DNA of 64,000 bases from Halobellus salinus (GCF_014646875.1 NZ_BMOC01000013.1:1-64000), one strand, 5' to 3'. Shown: positions 34,195 through 43,264, counted from the stretch's first letter. Notes: generated by a model from the sequence alone, not told the origin. Made by a program: numbers and translations.

Positions 34195-34337
34195 GTGGGC
34201 TCCGGTCGGCCGCCGACGCGCTCCGTCCCGGCGGGCGGTTCATTACGGAGTTGAACCGAGCGGAGAACGTCGCGATCATCGTCGACACGGAGCTTTCAGC
34301 GTGGCTGAAGACGTTCGGCGGCCGACTCCGGGCGGAA

Positions 34338-35141
34338 TCAGACCGTCTCCGGGTACGCCTCCGCGAGGCCGTCGAGCGCGTCGTGGCCCTCGGTGGTGTG
34401 CGGCGCGGTCAACGGCGACACCGACACGTGACCTTCCACGACCGCGCGCCGGTCGGTGCCCTCGGGGTCCGGGAAGTCGTCCGCGCGCATCCGTTCCCAG
34501 ATGCGGTCTTCGAGCGTGATTTGTCCCTCACCGTCGTGATTGGCGGTCATGTCGTACAGCGTCGAGGGGCGGGTTATCTCGATCGGCGCGACCGGATCGT
34601 CGGCGGCGGCGATCGGGGCGTTGAGATTCAGATATCCGGTTCGTTCGAAGACGCCGGCGTCTACAGCGTGCCGGAGGAGGTACCCCGTCGCGCGGGTGGC
34701 GTTCCGGAACTCCGCCGGGGACGTGGCCTGCTCGTGCCACGGGACCTCGCCGCCGCCGGGGACGTACAGCGAGGTCGCGATCGCGGGGACACCGAAGAAC
34801 GCGGACTCAACCGCGGCACTCACCGTGCCCGACCGCCCGAGGACGTACGCGCCGAGGTTCGCCCCCTTGTTACACCCCGAGACCACCGCGTCCACGTCGG
34901 GACAGAGCGCTTCCAATCCCGCGACGATGCAGTCCGCCGGGGTCCCGTCAATCGCGTAGCCGAGGCTGTGCTCGTGGACCGCGGCGTCGGTCGACAGCTG
35001 CCGCCCCACGGCGCTTTGATCATCCATCGGCGCGACTGCGGTCACGTCGGCCCAGTCGGCGAGTGCGTCGTACAGCGCCCGAAACCCGACGGCGTCGATC
35101 CCGTCGTCGTTGGTCAGGAGGACGGAGAGAGAATCGGCCAT
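34338..35141 (-). CDS. surE: 5'-nucleotidase SurE
   Basis: 267 residues. VLLTNDDGIDAVGFRALYDA carries the metal-binding Asp pair (12,13). SVGRQLSTD-type serine and VVSGCNKGANLGAYVLGRSG (the SGxNxGxN-type site, with Cys-Asn-Lys in place of Ile-Asn-Lys) complete the SurE active site. SAAVESAFFGVPAIATS is also diagnostic. The enzyme removes phosphate from nucleoside monophosphates and is linked to stress survival. ATG at 35139-35141 puts the TNDDG motif at residue 10 as in homologues. Confidence 0.92.
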   Translation of the reverse strand: MADSLSVLLTNDDGIDAVGFRALYDALADWADVTAVAPMDDQSAVGRQLSTDAAVHEHSLGYAIDGTPADCIVAGLEALCPDVDAVVSGCNKGANLGAYVLGRSGTVSAAVESAFFGVPAIATSLYVPGGGEVPWHEQATSPAEFRNATRATGYLLRHAVDAGVFERTGYLNLNAPIAAADDPVAPIEITRPSTLYDMTANHDGEGQITLEDRIWERMRADDFPDPEGTDRRAVVEGHVSVSPLTAPHTTEGHDALDGLAEAYPETV

Positions 35142-35245
35142 ACACGCACCAGTCCCGGCGAGCGCAAGTAGCTTTTCCACCGACCTTTTGCTGCGGGCGG
35201 CTCCGCCGCCCTGACAAAAGCTCGGTCAAAAGCGCGGCGTCGTCA

Positions 35246-35347
35246 CCAGAACGCGGAGCGTTCTGGTTAGCTCACGAGAACCCTGGTTCTCGTGAACGGC
35301 CCCTTTGGGGCCTCCTTGGCCCGCTCGCTCACTGCGTTCGCTCGCGG
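35246..35347. repeat. Three consecutive hairpins followed by an extragenic 28-mer
   Basis: Between surE and the Rsm22-like gene three perfect inverted repeats follow each other: 35246-35266 (CCAGAACGC/GCGTTCTGG), 35272-35295 (TCACGAGAACC/GGTTCTCGTGA) and 35298-35312 (GGCCCC/GGGGCC). They are followed at 35320-35347 by a 28-mer. Its reverse complement starts CCGCGAGCGAACGCAGTGAG and is found with few changes at 40425-40452 and 54349-54376. Confidence 0.85.
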
Positions 35348-35396
35348 TAGAAGTACCTACACTAACCCAAACCGATCCGCGACAGCGACAACGCCC

Positions 35397-36845
35397 TCAC
35401 GCCACCCGCTCGACCACCGTCTCGCGGTCGACGACCAGGTTGTACGCTTCCTCGTCGTCGTTCCACAGACAGAGCACGTTCTCGAAGCTCAGCACGTCGC
35501 CGTAGTCGGCCGAAAGCAGCGCGTGGTTCAGCGGATCGTCGGTGGTCGAGACCGCGTAGTGATCCACCGACTGGCTCCCGTCGCCGACCCTGAACAGGGG
35601 GTTGGCGTCGGCGTCGTCGGTCAGATCGCGGCTCAGTTTCACCGCCAGGAGGTCGATGCGGTTGGTGATGTGACGCTCCATCTCGGCCATCTTGGCGTGG
35701 CGGTCGGAGCTCGCACGGACCGCGGTTCGACGGTCGCCGTCCGGGCGGAGGATCGAATACGAGAACTGAACGGTCTCGTTCGTGAAGGTGCCGTCGCCGG
35801 GGATCCGACCGCCCTCGTTGGAATCGGCGTCGCCGCCCTCATCGAGCCGGCGCTGGAACGCGGGGGCGTCGATACCGGGGCGGCGGTCGAACGACCACCC
35901 GCGGTCGGTCGGCGCCGCGTCGGGCCAGAGCCTGAGCGTCGGCGCGTAGACCGCGGCTCCGGCGTCGGGGGGTGCGAGCGCCCGCTCGACCCGCCTGAGC
36001 CCGATACTGGTGTTGCGGTCGGCCGGTGCAAGCGCGACGAACGAGCCGTCGGCGGCGACCGCGTTGAGGTACTGGGCGGCCACCGACTCGGGGTCGTCGA
36101 GTTCGCTCAGGACGTTCGCGAACAACACCAGGTCGAAGCCGCCCTCGGCGTCGGCGACGGCGCCGGGGTCGACCGACTCCGCCGTCTCGCGGTGGATCGT
36201 CGACCGGAAGTTGCGGCCGGTCTCGTCCAGCAGCCGGTCGAGCACGTCGGCGGCGGCGGAGGGTTCGATCGCGTGGTAGTCGACAACCGCGTCGTCGGGG
36301 AGGTAGTCATAGAGGCCGAGCGCCGGGCCGCCGGCGCCGGCGCCGACGTCGAGCACGCGGAGCGTCCGGGGGAGCCGCTCCCGTGTGGCGAGGTCGTCGA
36401 GGACGTAGCCGGCCGCGGCGTAGTAGTTCGGGAGGTGATACACTGCGTACGCTACGGCGGTCTCGCCGTCGTACTCGACGTCGTTCCGGCGGTAGTAGTC
36501 CGCCTTGAGCCGGGAGATCGTCTCCCGCAGCCGGTCACCGCTCTCCCCGCGGTGCCAGTTGGCGCCGTGGCGTTCGACGAGCAGGTCCTCGACGGCGAAG
36601 GCGTAGGTCTCGGGGAACGCTCCGGGCTCCCACCCCGGTTGCGGCGCGGGGTCGTCCTCAACCGGAACGAACGTGCCGTCCTCGAGTTCCCTGAGCCCGA
36701 GGTCGAACGCCTCCTCGCGGAGGACCTCCCGGACGACCGCCGGGTGGGGAGTGCCGCCGACGTAGTCGACGAGTTCGTCGGGGTCAATGGGGCGGACCCG
36801 CCGCAGGTACTTCGCGGTGTCGCGGATGGCCTCGCGGTCGATCAC
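35397..36845 (-). CDS. Rsm22-family SAM-dependent methyltransferase-like protein
   Basis: 482 residues. An N-terminal helical domain (about 1-120, MIDREAIRDTAKYLRRVRPI) precedes a class I methyltransferase: motif I TLRVLDVGAGAGGPALGLYD at about 165, then DYHAIEPSAAA, FDLVLFANVLSELDDPE, and DGSFVALAPADRNTS. The C-terminus has a beta domain ending in VLCLWNDDEEAYNLVVDRET. It resembles the mitochondrial ribosomal small-subunit assembly factor Rsm22 (Mettl17), which in eukaryotes has a Cys-rich Fe-S site; such a Cys cluster is not seen here. It overlaps the tyrA stop by 4 bp (ATGA). Confidence 0.82.
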   Translation of the reverse strand: MIDREAIRDTAKYLRRVRPIDPDELVDYVGGTPHPAVVREVLREEAFDLGLRELEDGTFVPVEDDPAPQPGWEPGAFPETYAFAVEDLLVERHGANWHRGESGDRLRETISRLKADYYRRNDVEYDGETAVAYAVYHLPNYYAAAGYVLDDLATRERLPRTLRVLDVGAGAGGPALGLYDYLPDDAVVDYHAIEPSAAADVLDRLLDETGRNFRSTIHRETAESVDPGAVADAEGGFDLVLFANVLSELDDPESVAAQYLNAVAADGSFVALAPADRNTSIGLRRVERALAPPDAGAAVYAPTLRLWPDAAPTDRGWSFDRRPGIDAPAFQRRLDEGGDADSNEGGRIPGDGTFTNETVQFSYSILRPDGDRRTAVRASSDRHAKMAEMERHITNRIDLLAVKLSRDLTDDADANPLFRVGDGSQSVDHYAVSTTDDPLNHALLSADYGDVLSFENVLCLWNDDEEAYNLVVDRETVVERVA

Positions 36846-37687
36846 GCTCCGGGCTCTCCGGTCCCGCCAGTCCCGTCGACGTTGCCAGCCCCCCCAGTGC
36901 CGTCAGTCCCGTCGTCGGCGTTGCCGCCCCGATTGCGGCGGGCGTGGTTGCCCGCCTCCTCGTAGAGCTGCTCAAACGCGTCGCCGTCGGCGTCGGCGAC
37001 CCGATGTGCGGCGTCGGCCACCGCGTCGGCACCCTCGAAGGACCCCTGTATCTCTCGGTACACCCGTGGAGTGCCGCCGGTCACGGTCTCGACCAACTCC
37101 GACAGGTCGCGGGAAACCGGCGTCGCAAACTCCTCGCGAACGCCCGCAGCCGACAGCGCGTACGCCAAGATCGCGGTGTGGGCACCGGCTTGGACGGTCT
37201 CCATTGCGGTGTCGTGCTCCTCGGGCGTGGTCTCGAACGTGTGGTTCCCGCCCGCGGCGACCGCGTCAAGCACTTCCTCAGTCACCGGGCCGGGAGCGTC
37301 GCGCACGACCGCGACGTTGCCGGGGGCGTTCTCGGGGGCGAAAAGCGGGTGAAGGCTCACCCGCTCGCGGTCCGGCAGGTGGTCGCGCATCGCCGCCACT
37401 GGATCCGCCATCACGCCGGTCACGTCGACCATCGCCCGCGACGCCCGGTCGGCGTGGGCGGCGACCGCCTCTCGAACCACGCCCATCGGGACCGCGAGAC
37501 ACACCACGTCGAAATTCTCAGCGGTGTCGAGGCCGACCACCCGGCCGCCCACTGCGTCGGCAGCGGCGCTCGCGGCGGCCAGGTCCCGGTCGGCGAACGC
37601 GATGTCGGTCGGCGGCGCTCGCGCTGACACGAGCGTCCGGCCAGCCCACCGCCCCATCGCGCCCGATCCCACGACGAGTACCTCCAT
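36842..37687 (-). CDS. tyrA: Prephenate dehydrogenase
   Basis: 281 residues. The Rossmann motif VLVVGSGAMGRWAGRTLV is at the N-terminus. AVPMGVVREAV, SLHPLFAPENAPGNVAVVRD (the SxHPLFGP substrate motif) and the helical dimer domain NHTFETTPEEHDTAMETVQA follow. It converts prephenate to 4-hydroxyphenylpyruvate with NAD+ in tyrosine synthesis. The last ~40 residues are a Gly/Asn/Thr/Asp-rich variable tail (GGNADDGTDGTGGAGN), perhaps slippage-prone repeats. It overlaps the Rsm22-like gene by 4 bp. Confidence 0.9.
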   Translation of the reverse strand: MEVLVVGSGAMGRWAGRTLVSARAPPTDIAFADRDLAAASAAADAVGGRVVGLDTAENFDVVCLAVPMGVVREAVAAHADRASRAMVDVTGVMADPVAAMRDHLPDRERVSLHPLFAPENAPGNVAVVRDAPGPVTEEVLDAVAAGGNHTFETTPEEHDTAMETVQAGAHTAILAYALSAAGVREEFATPVSRDLSELVETVTGGTPRVYREIQGSFEGADAVADAAHRVADADGDAFEQLYEEAGNHARRNRGGNADDGTDGTGGAGNVDGTGGTGEPGA

Positions 37688-37957
37688 CGAAGCCGACTAC
37701 GCGCTGCCGGAATCAAAAGGGGTTCGATGCTGTACCCGTTGGGGGTTCACCGAGGGCGGCGGAACTGCACTCCGCAGCGTATCGGCTGTGATATTCGGGG
37801 CGTCAGGGTTATTATACGGCGCGCTTAGAATGCTACTGAGACACCGAGAGTCCGTTACAGACCGGCCGAGGCGCGGCAGACATCCCCCGCCGGGTGTGGG
37901 GGAAAGAGCGTCGCACGCGTTGCCGTTCTCTGGTAAAACGCGACCCGGACACCACAG

Positions 37958-38461
37958 ATGAAATTCCCAACCGTCCCCGGACGGGACACACGCGGTACCC
38001 GTCTCGCGTTGCCCGATGACCTCAACGGTGAACAGACGCTTCTCGTCGTCAGCTTCCACCACCGGCAGCGGTCGCTGGTGGGGTCGTGGCGACGGTTCGC
38101 CGAGGAATTGAGCGAGCGGTTCGAACACTTCGGGTACTACGAACTCGTCGTGGGCGCGAGGTCCGGAATGGTGCCGCCGAGTGTCAACGGCGGGTTGTCA
38201 CAGCCGAGCGCGACGTACCGCCAACACGACAACACGATCCGTGTGTCCGTCGACAAGACGGCGTTCCGCCGCCGACTGGGGATGGTCGGTGAACAGACGA
38301 TCTACGCGTTCCTGCTGGAAGACGACTACGTCGTCCGTCGGGAGGCAGGGGTGCTCACCCCGTCGGTGGGAGAGGGCCTCGAGTCGCTGCTGGAGTCGTA
38401 CCGTGACGCGAAACACACGCGCCTCACCGGCACCGAGAGCGCGGGCGAGTCCTCGGGGTAG
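37958..38461 (+). CDS. Hypothetical protein, possible thioredoxin-like fold
   Basis: 167 residues. I see the pattern of a cysteine-free thioredoxin-like domain: LALPDDLNGEQTLLVVSFHH, RSLVGSWRRFAEELSERFEH, YYELVVGA, then TIYAFLLEDDYVVRREAGVL and a last helix EGLESLLESYRDA. This resembles ATP10/peroxiredoxin-like proteins, but there is no redox Cys. Function unknown. The 270 bp upstream hold a TATA-like TTATTATA at about 37810, too far for a leaderless start, so the promoter is unclear. Confidence 0.7.
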   Translation: MKFPTVPGRDTRGTRLALPDDLNGEQTLLVVSFHHRQRSLVGSWRRFAEELSERFEHFGYYELVVGARSGMVPPSVNGGLSQPSATYRQHDNTIRVSVDKTAFRRRLGMVGEQTIYAFLLEDDYVVRREAGVLTPSVGEGLESLLESYRDAKHTRLTGTESAGESSG

Positions 38462-38543
38462 TCCGCCGCCGCGGGCGCCCCGCAGCGGGGCGCTTCCTGC
38501 CCGAGCACCCACTTCGGTGGACGGTCGTCGTTCGGCCTGTGTG

Positions 38544-39731
38544 CTACACCCGGAGTCCGATCGGGTACTCGGTCAGGTTCTCGTAGCCGTCGTCGGTGAC
38601 CACCATCAGGTCCTCGATCCGAACGCCGCCGACCGACGGGTCGTAGAGGCCGGGTTCGACCGTGATGACGTGTCCGGGACGGAGTTCGTTGCCGTCGGGG
38701 GCGACCCGCGGCAACTCGTGGACATCGAGGCCGACGCCGTGGCCCGTGGAGTGAATGAACCCGGTTTCGGCCGTCGGGTCCGACCGGAGCGTGGGCACCC
38801 CGGCGCCCTCGTACACGTCGCAGACGGCGTCGTGGACGGCCGCTCCGGTCACACCGGGTTCGACGGCGTCGAACGCGGCGTCGAACGCCTCGTGGGTGCG
38901 GTCGAACCACTCCGAAACGGTGTCGTTGGGGTCACCCACGACGAACGTTCGGGTCATATCCCCGTGGTAGCCGGTGGTCTTCGACCGCGGGAAAATGTCG
39001 ACGATGATCGGCTCGTCGGGTCGGAGCGGACCGCTCCCCCTGTTGTGTGGGTCGGCCGCGTCGGCCCCGCAGGCCACGATCGTCTCGTCGAGCCCGCAAC
39101 CGTGTTCGAGCAGTGTCGATTCGATCTCGGTTTTGACCCGTTCGCTGGTCAGGGCCGACCCGTCGTGGTGGAGGACGGGGTCGGCACTGCCGTCCGCGGC
39201 CACGTCTGCCTCACGCAGGAGCGCCTCGGCCGCCCGCATCGCCCCCTCGTTGGCTCGCTGGGTGTCCCGGATGTGGTCGATCTCGCTGGGCGTCTTCCGC
39301 GCGCGGATCCCGGTTACGACGTCGTCGGTGTCGGGCGTGACTCCGACATCGCGCTTGCGGAGTCGGTCGGCGGGACCGAGCGGGAACCGGTCCGGGGTGG
39401 CGACGGAGTCGACGCCCAGATCGTCGAGCCACGCCGCGACGACTCGGGCTTTCGCCTCCTCGGTGCCGTGCTCCGACGCCAACTCGCGGTAGTCGTAGTC
39501 CGCCAGCCGCGACACGTCGTCAGCGCGGCTGTCGGTCTTCGCGCGGCCGAACTCCAGGCCGGAGACCAAGATTGCGGTCGCGTCGGGGGTGTAGACGGTC
39601 GTGAACGGGTCCGGGGCCGCAAACCCCGAGAGGTACCGCTGGGTCGAGTTCGCGCCGTCGGCGTCGACGAGGTAGCCGTCGAGTCCGGCGTCGGCGAGGT
39701 GGTCGTCGAGCGCGGAGAAGTCGGGGTCCAT
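38544..39731 (-). CDS. M24 family Xaa-Pro aminopeptidase-like metallopeptidase
   Basis: 395 residues. The N-terminal creatinase-like domain (about 1-150) precedes a pita-bread peptidase with all five metal ligands: Asp in [11 protein letters not shown], Asp in [11 protein letters not shown], His in [14 protein letters not shown], Glu in [10 protein letters not shown], and Glu in [14 protein letters not shown]. It cleaves N-terminal residues before proline in peptides. The PRSK in place of ARxxGY is common in archaeal members. ATG 39729-39731 is used; upstream extension is out of character. Confidence 0.92.
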   Translation of the reverse strand: MDPDFSALDDHLADAGLDGYLVDADGANSTQRYLSGFAAPDPFTTVYTPDATAILVSGLEFGRAKTDSRADDVSRLADYDYRELASEHGTEEAKARVVAAWLDDLGVDSVATPDRFPLGPADRLRKRDVGVTPDTDDVVTGIRARKTPSEIDHIRDTQRANEGAMRAAEALLREADVAADGSADPVLHHDGSALTSERVKTEIESTLLEHGCGLDETIVACGADAADPHNRGSGPLRPDEPIIVDIFPRSKTTGYHGDMTRTFVVGDPNDTVSEWFDRTHEAFDAAFDAVEPGVTGAAVHDAVCDVYEGAGVPTLRSDPTAETGFIHSTGHGVGLDVHELPRVAPDGNELRPGHVITVEPGLYDPSVGGVRIEDLMVVTDDGYENLTEYPIGLRV

Positions 39732-39841
39732 ACCCGCCACTGCGGCTCGGGCGAATAAAGTCTCACGGCCCGCGGCACGGCACCGCACGGTTCCCACGCC
39801 GGACCACAACGGTATTACGGGTGCGCCGCCGTCGTTCGACT

Positions 39842-40123
39842 ATGGCTGTGGAGAACGTTGTCTGGCCCCGCTACATCGACGCCTCGGTCTCCCGGGGCGA
39901 CGGCCGCCGGGTCCCGCTGTCGGAGGCGGTCGCGGAGCCGACGGTCGACGAGATCGCGGAAGCCGTCCAGCAGATCGGCTACGACGCCGTCATCGAGCGG
40001 GATCAGACCCACCCGCGGGAGTGGGAGCCCCGGGGGCGCGTGTTGGTCCAGGGTGCAGCGGACTCGACGAAGAACGACCTGGTCCAGGCGGTCGCCGCCT
40101 ACGTCGGGATCCTTCGGGACTGA
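39842..40123 (+). CDS. srp19: Signal recognition particle 19 kDa protein
   Basis: 93 residues. [20 protein letters not shown] starts the SRP19 fold and contains the conserved W-P-x-Y-I-D and RGxGRRVP motif that contacts the GGAA-type tetraloops of SRP RNA helices 6 and 8. It promotes SRP54 binding. The matching SRP RNA is in the same window at 19.3-19.6 kb. A TATA-like GGTATTACGG is about 30 bp upstream. Followed after 5 bp by gar1. Confidence 0.95.
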   Translation: MAVENVVWPRYIDASVSRGDGRRVPLSEAVAEPTVDEIAEAVQQIGYDAVIERDQTHPREWEPRGRVLVQGAADSTKNDLVQAVAAYVGILRD

Positions 40124-40128
40124 TCGGC

Positions 40129-40356
40129 GTGGAACGGCTCGGCACCGCCTCGCGGCTGGCTCAGAACCTCCTGATCGTCCGGTGTGACGACACCGACCAC
40201 CCCGATATCGGCGCGACCGCTGTCGACGAGTCGCTGTCGCGGGTCGGCCGCGTCGTCGACGTGTTCGGTCCGGTCGAGCGTCCCTACGTGGCGGTCACGC
40301 CGGCTGACGGCGTTCGCGCCGCGTCGTTGGTGGGTGAGCGACTCTACGCGAAGTAG
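40129..40356 (+). CDS. gar1: H/ACA RNP component Gar1
   Basis: 75 residues from a GTG start. LGTASRLAQNLLIVRCDD, DHPDIGATAVDESLSRVGRV and VDVFGPVERPYVAVTPADGV show the small beta-barrel of Gar1. This protein binds Cbf5 and stimulates substrate turnover during RNA-guided pseudouridylation. The gap to srp19 is only 5 bp, so the two form an operon, as in many haloarchaea. The GTG lies inside a short spacer; no ATG fits. Confidence 0.92.
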   Translation: MERLGTASRLAQNLLIVRCDDTDHPDIGATAVDESLSRVGRVVDVFGPVERPYVAVTPADGVRAASLVGERLYAK

Positions 40357-40689
40357 GGGGTACTATCCAACTCTTCGCGTACACTGGGAGACGCACGAAT
40401 CACTCACTACAGGTGAACTACCCACCGCGAGCGACCGGAGGGAGCGAGCGGGTCAAGGGCCGACCAACGGGAGGCTCGCGGGCTTTTGGCGCAGCTTTTA
40501 CCAGCGAGCCGAAGGCGAGCGCAGTAAAAGGTGCGCAGACACGATCCCCGGGTATTCGCGGACAAAGAAGTGAAAATAACGTCGTATGAAGATTCTACGA
40601 GTTATCGAAGGAGTGTCGTGACAGCCGATGGACACGGGTGTACGCTCCAAAGCACAACCCCCATAGTGGGTCAGTCGTAACGCCCGGGT
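40357..40689. other. Non-coding region with extragenic 28-mer
   Basis: 333 bp between gar1 and the presenilin-like gene, without a convincing ORF. It contains a copy of the extragenic 28-mer (40425-40452), followed by a GAGGCTCGCGGGCTTTTGGC stretch and a lower-GC block (40560-40625). The sequence looks like accumulated repeat debris. A promoter for the following gene is presumably near 40655-40665 but is not clear. Confidence 0.5.
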
Positions 40690-41790
40690 ATGCGAAGACG
40701 CGTCGCCGCTGGCGTCGGGTTCGCCGCGCTGCTGTTCCTCCTCGTCCAACTCGGTGCGCTGGCGCTCGTGCCGACGTTCGACGCCGCGGGCTACCAGACG
40801 GTCGAGGATCCCTCGGACCCGACCAACAGCCTGGTGTACATCGGCGCAATCTTGGTCGCGACGGCGGCGATGCTCGCGGCGTTCAAGTTCGACCTCCAGT
40901 GGGTCGTCCGCGGGTTCGTGGTGCTCGCGACCGCGTCGCTGTCGTGGTACGTCTTCTCCGTCCTCCTGCCGCCGCTGCCCGCCATCGGCGCGTCGATCGT
41001 CGTCGCCGCGGCGCTCGTCGTTTATCCCGAGTGGTACGTCGTCGACACCGCGGGCGTGGTGATGGGCGCGGGCGCGGCGGGGCTGTTCGGGATCAGCTTC
41101 GGGCTGCTTCCCGCCTTGGTGTTGCTCACCGTGCTCGCGGTCTACGACGCGATCTCGGTCTACGGCACCGAGCACATGCTCGACCTCGCGGAGGGTGTGA
41201 TGGACCTGAACCTCCCGGTCGTTCTCGTGGTCCCGACGACGCTGTCGTACTCGCTGCGGGATGCCACCACGGACGTCGGGTCCGGGGACGGCGAGTCGGG
41301 AGAAGACGGGAGCGAGGGCGACGCACACGACGGAGGTGACAGCGACAACTCGCCGACCGACACCGACAACTCCCCGACCGACACCGACGACTCGCCGACC
41401 GACACCGACAACTCCCCGACCGACACCGACGACTCGGCGACCGACAGCGACGAGCCGGCTGACTCGGACGGCGACGAGTCGAGCATCCGCGACGCGTTCT
41501 TCATCGGACTCGGCGACGCCGTGATCCCGACCGTGATCGTCGCGAGTGCGGCCTTCTTCCTCCCAACGGAACTTACGCCGTCGCTCGGCGTGCCCGGACT
41601 CCCCGCGCTGACGCTCCCCGCGCTGACTGCGATGGTCGGGACGTTCGCGGGGCTGTTCACCCTCCTGTGGATGGTGTTGAAAGGCCGCCCCCACGCGGGG
41701 CTCCCGCTCCTGAACGGCGGCGCGATCGGCGGGTACCTGGTGGGGGCGCTCGCAAGCGGTGTGCCGCTCCTGACCGCGCTGGGGCTCTGA
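40690..41790 (+). CDS. Presenilin-family intramembrane aspartyl protease (PSH)
   Basis: 366 residues with nine predicted transmembrane helices. The two catalytic aspartates lie in YD (VLAVYDAISVYGTEHM) and GLGD (FFIGLGDAVIP), and the PAL-like motif is AGLPLLNGGAIGGY. These define presenilin/SPP homologues, which cut transmembrane peptides within the bilayer. The loop between helices 6 and 7 carries a 35-residue Asp/Ser/Thr/Pro tandem repeat, probably cytoplasmic and disordered. The PAL motif here reads GLPLLN, a small deviation. Confidence 0.9.
   Translation: MRRRVAAGVGFAALLFLLVQLGALALVPTFDAAGYQTVEDPSDPTNSLVYIGAILVATAAMLAAFKFDLQWVVRGFVVLATASLSWYVFSVLLPPLPAIGASIVVAAALVVYPEWYVVDTAGVVMGAGAAGLFGISFGLLPALVLLTVLAVYDAISVYGTEHMLDLAEGVMDLNLPVVLVVPTTLSYSLRDATTDVGSGDGESGEDGSEGDAHDGGDSDNSPTDTDNSPTDTDDSPTDTDNSPTDTDDSATDSDEPADSDGDESSIRDAFFIGLGDAVIPTVIVASAAFFLPTELTPSLGVPGLPALTLPALTAMVGTFAGLFTLLWMVLKGRPHAGLPLLNGGAIGGYLVGALASGVPLLTALGL
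41344..41448 (+). repeat. 21-bp tandem repeats in the presenilin-like gene loop
   Basis: Five 21-bp units encode the seven-residue motif DNSPTDT with Asn/Asp exchange; the last unit reads DDSATDS. They fall in the loop between the two catalytic aspartate helices. Confidence 0.9.
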
Positions 41791-41803
41791 ACCCCCGTAA
41801 CGG

Positions 41804-42286
41804 CTACTCGTTGCCCTCGCGCACGAAGACCGCGGCGCCGGCCTCGAAGTCGGTCATCGCGTCCGCGGAGAGTTCGGCGCGCCCGACCGCGAGCAGCGTG
41901 TCGTCGCCGAGCACGACCGCGACCTCGTCACCCGGGCGGATCGCGGGGTCGACCTCGCGGACGAACTTCGCGAACGCGTTCTTGCCGTCGCGGACGAACG
42001 GTTCGCTCTCGGAGCCGACCACGACGCGGGCGGTCGGTGGATCGAACGCCGCCAGCAGCCGTCGGCCGCCCTCGAGCCCGAGCGTGAACCGGCCGTCGGT
42101 GCCGTAGGAGACGATCCGGCCCTCGGGGGCGACGACCTGCCGGGGTCGGCCGCCGGTCGACCGGTGGAGAGTCAACTCCTCGTCGGCGTCGGGTGGGAAC
42201 AGCGCGGCTCCCGCGCCGGCGCCGAACTGGTAGTCGGCGACCGTCCGGAGCTCTCCCAGGGTCGTGTCGGCGGCTGTATCGGTCAT
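41804..42286 (-). CDS. PUA domain protein
   Basis: 160 residues. The C-terminal ~75 residues form a PUA RNA-binding domain: RVVVGSESEPFVRDGKNAFA, FVREVDPAIRPGDEVAVVLG, LLAVGRAELSADAMTDFEAG, ending AVFVREGN. The N-terminal part resembles the tRNA-guanine transglycosylase-associated module (LRTVADYQFGAGAGAALFPP). It is probably an RNA-binding accessory factor in tRNA or rRNA modification; no catalytic domain. Convergent with the presenilin-like gene, 13 bp apart. Confidence 0.86.
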   Translation of the reverse strand: MTDTAADTTLGELRTVADYQFGAGAGAALFPPDADEELTLHRSTGGRPRQVVAPEGRIVSYGTDGRFTLGLEGGRRLLAAFDPPTARVVVGSESEPFVRDGKNAFAKFVREVDPAIRPGDEVAVVLGDDTLLAVGRAELSADAMTDFEAGAAVFVREGNE

Positions 42287-42434
42287 ACCTCCGATACCGA
42301 GCCGGGCGGCAAGAGCGCCGCGGTTCGGCGCCGGGAGTCTGAGGATCGCCGTCCCGGCGGGCCGGGGCGGTAGCGGCGTCGCCGTCCGGGATGTCAGACG
42401 TTTCACTGATTGGTTCCGACCCGCATCATAGACG

Positions 42435-42617
42435 ATGATCGGACTCCAAGCGGTGTTTCCGATCGAGCCCGACAAGCTCGACGACGCGGCGGCGATGGAG
42501 GCGCACGTCGAGTTCGACCACTTCGGGGAGTTCGAGGCGGCGCTGCCCGAGCCGCTCACGGGCACCCCCGACATCGTCCGGTTCGACGTCGACTCGGTCT
42601 CGGACGTCGGGCCGTGA
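42435..42617 (+). CDS. Small acidic hypothetical protein
   Basis: 60 residues: MIGLQAVFPIEPDKLDDAAA, then AHVEFDHFGEFEAALPEPLT and GTPDIVRFDVDSVSDVGP. It has a normal haloarchaeal acidic composition and GC-rich third positions, so it is probably real, but I do not recognise it. It is divergent from the PUA gene (about 150 bp away) and convergent with the NYN gene. Confidence 0.5.
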   Translation: MIGLQAVFPIEPDKLDDAAAMEAHVEFDHFGEFEAALPEPLTGTPDIVRFDVDSVSDVGP

Positions 42618-42633
42618 GCGGACCGACTGACGC

Positions 42634-43131
42634 CTACAACAGGAACGTCTCCTGTCGCTCGGAGAGGTCGAGGAACGTGTCGGCGGCGTCGATCAGTTCG
42701 TCGGCGGTCGACTCCTCGAACGCCATCACTTCCACGCGCACGCCCTCGTGGCGGAGGTGCGAACACAGTCGCGAGAAGTCGCCGTCGCCGGTACACAACA
42801 CGACTGTGTCGACGTGGTTCGCGAGCGTCACCGCGTCGAGACTCATTCCCACGTCCCAGTCGGCCTTCTTCGACCCGTCGCCGAACGTCTTGATCTCCTT
42901 GATCTTCGGCTCGAACCCGATGTCGACGAGGGCCTCGAAGAAGCTCTCTTCCTCCGGAGAGTCAGCGCGGACGACGTACGCGATTGCCCGAGTGAGTTCC
43001 CGGCCCGACACGCCCTTCTCCAGAAGCGCCGCGTAATCGATGTTCCGGGAGAAGAGGCTCTGGGCGGTGTGATAGAGGTTCTGGGCGTCAGCGAGCATCG
43101 CGACCCGCTGACTCGGATGGATCTCGGTCAT
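42634..43131 (-). CDS. NYN domain protein (LabA/PIN-like nuclease fold)
   Basis: 165 residues. The NYN acidic residues are in VAMLADAQNLYHTAQSLF (first Asp, Asn), KKADWDVGMSLDAV (Asp pair) and VVLCTGDGDFSRLCSHLR (D-G-D). Together these form the metal-binding site of LabA/Mut7-C-like ribonucleases. The C-terminal helix TADELIDAADTFLDLSER completes the fold. It probably cleaves RNA; the target is unknown. Confidence 0.9.
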   Translation of the reverse strand: MTEIHPSQRVAMLADAQNLYHTAQSLFSRNIDYAALLEKGVSGRELTRAIAYVVRADSPEEESFFEALVDIGFEPKIKEIKTFGDGSKKADWDVGMSLDAVTLANHVDTVVLCTGDGDFSRLCSHLRHEGVRVEVMAFEESTADELIDAADTFLDLSERQETFLL

Positions 43132-43224
43132 ACAGTCCTTGGGGACGGCATCCTACATGAATGTCCGGTCCCGCGGCGGTGGTGGACGGACTCGTACGTC
43201 CCTCCGAAACGGCGCACCGTTCGA

Positions 43225-43234
43225 TTTAATTATA
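43225..43234 (+). promoter_or_regulatory. TATA box of the interrupted lipoprotein gene
   Basis: TTTAATTATA lies 31-40 bp before the GTG at 43265, a strong haloarchaeal TATA box in otherwise GC-rich DNA. The promoter therefore survives although the gene is split. Confidence 0.65.
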
Positions 43235-43264
43235 CCAACTCCCTCCGCTGCTCTGTTATGATCG

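Larger units (their letters stand above)
33755..34337 (+). pseudogene. Class I SAM methyltransferase, interrupted by MITE and tandem duplication
   Basis: Fragments of a class I methyltransferase appear in several frames. DERVLGVGCETDHLTDRIAE is the SAM-binding motif I, with Gly-rich residues altered. After a frameshift comes ADARDLDVRKPFDTGVL, which runs into the 80-bp palindromic element at 34021. Directly after it comes SAVLHWIDSREAVL, the motif IV/post-IV block normally contiguous with the previous piece. That block is triplicated, and after another frameshift comes SAADALRPGGRFITELNRAE (motif VI region). Removing the element rejoins TTG and AGT in frame. It has no intact start-to-stop reading frame and ends against the surE stop. 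Confidence 0.85.
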
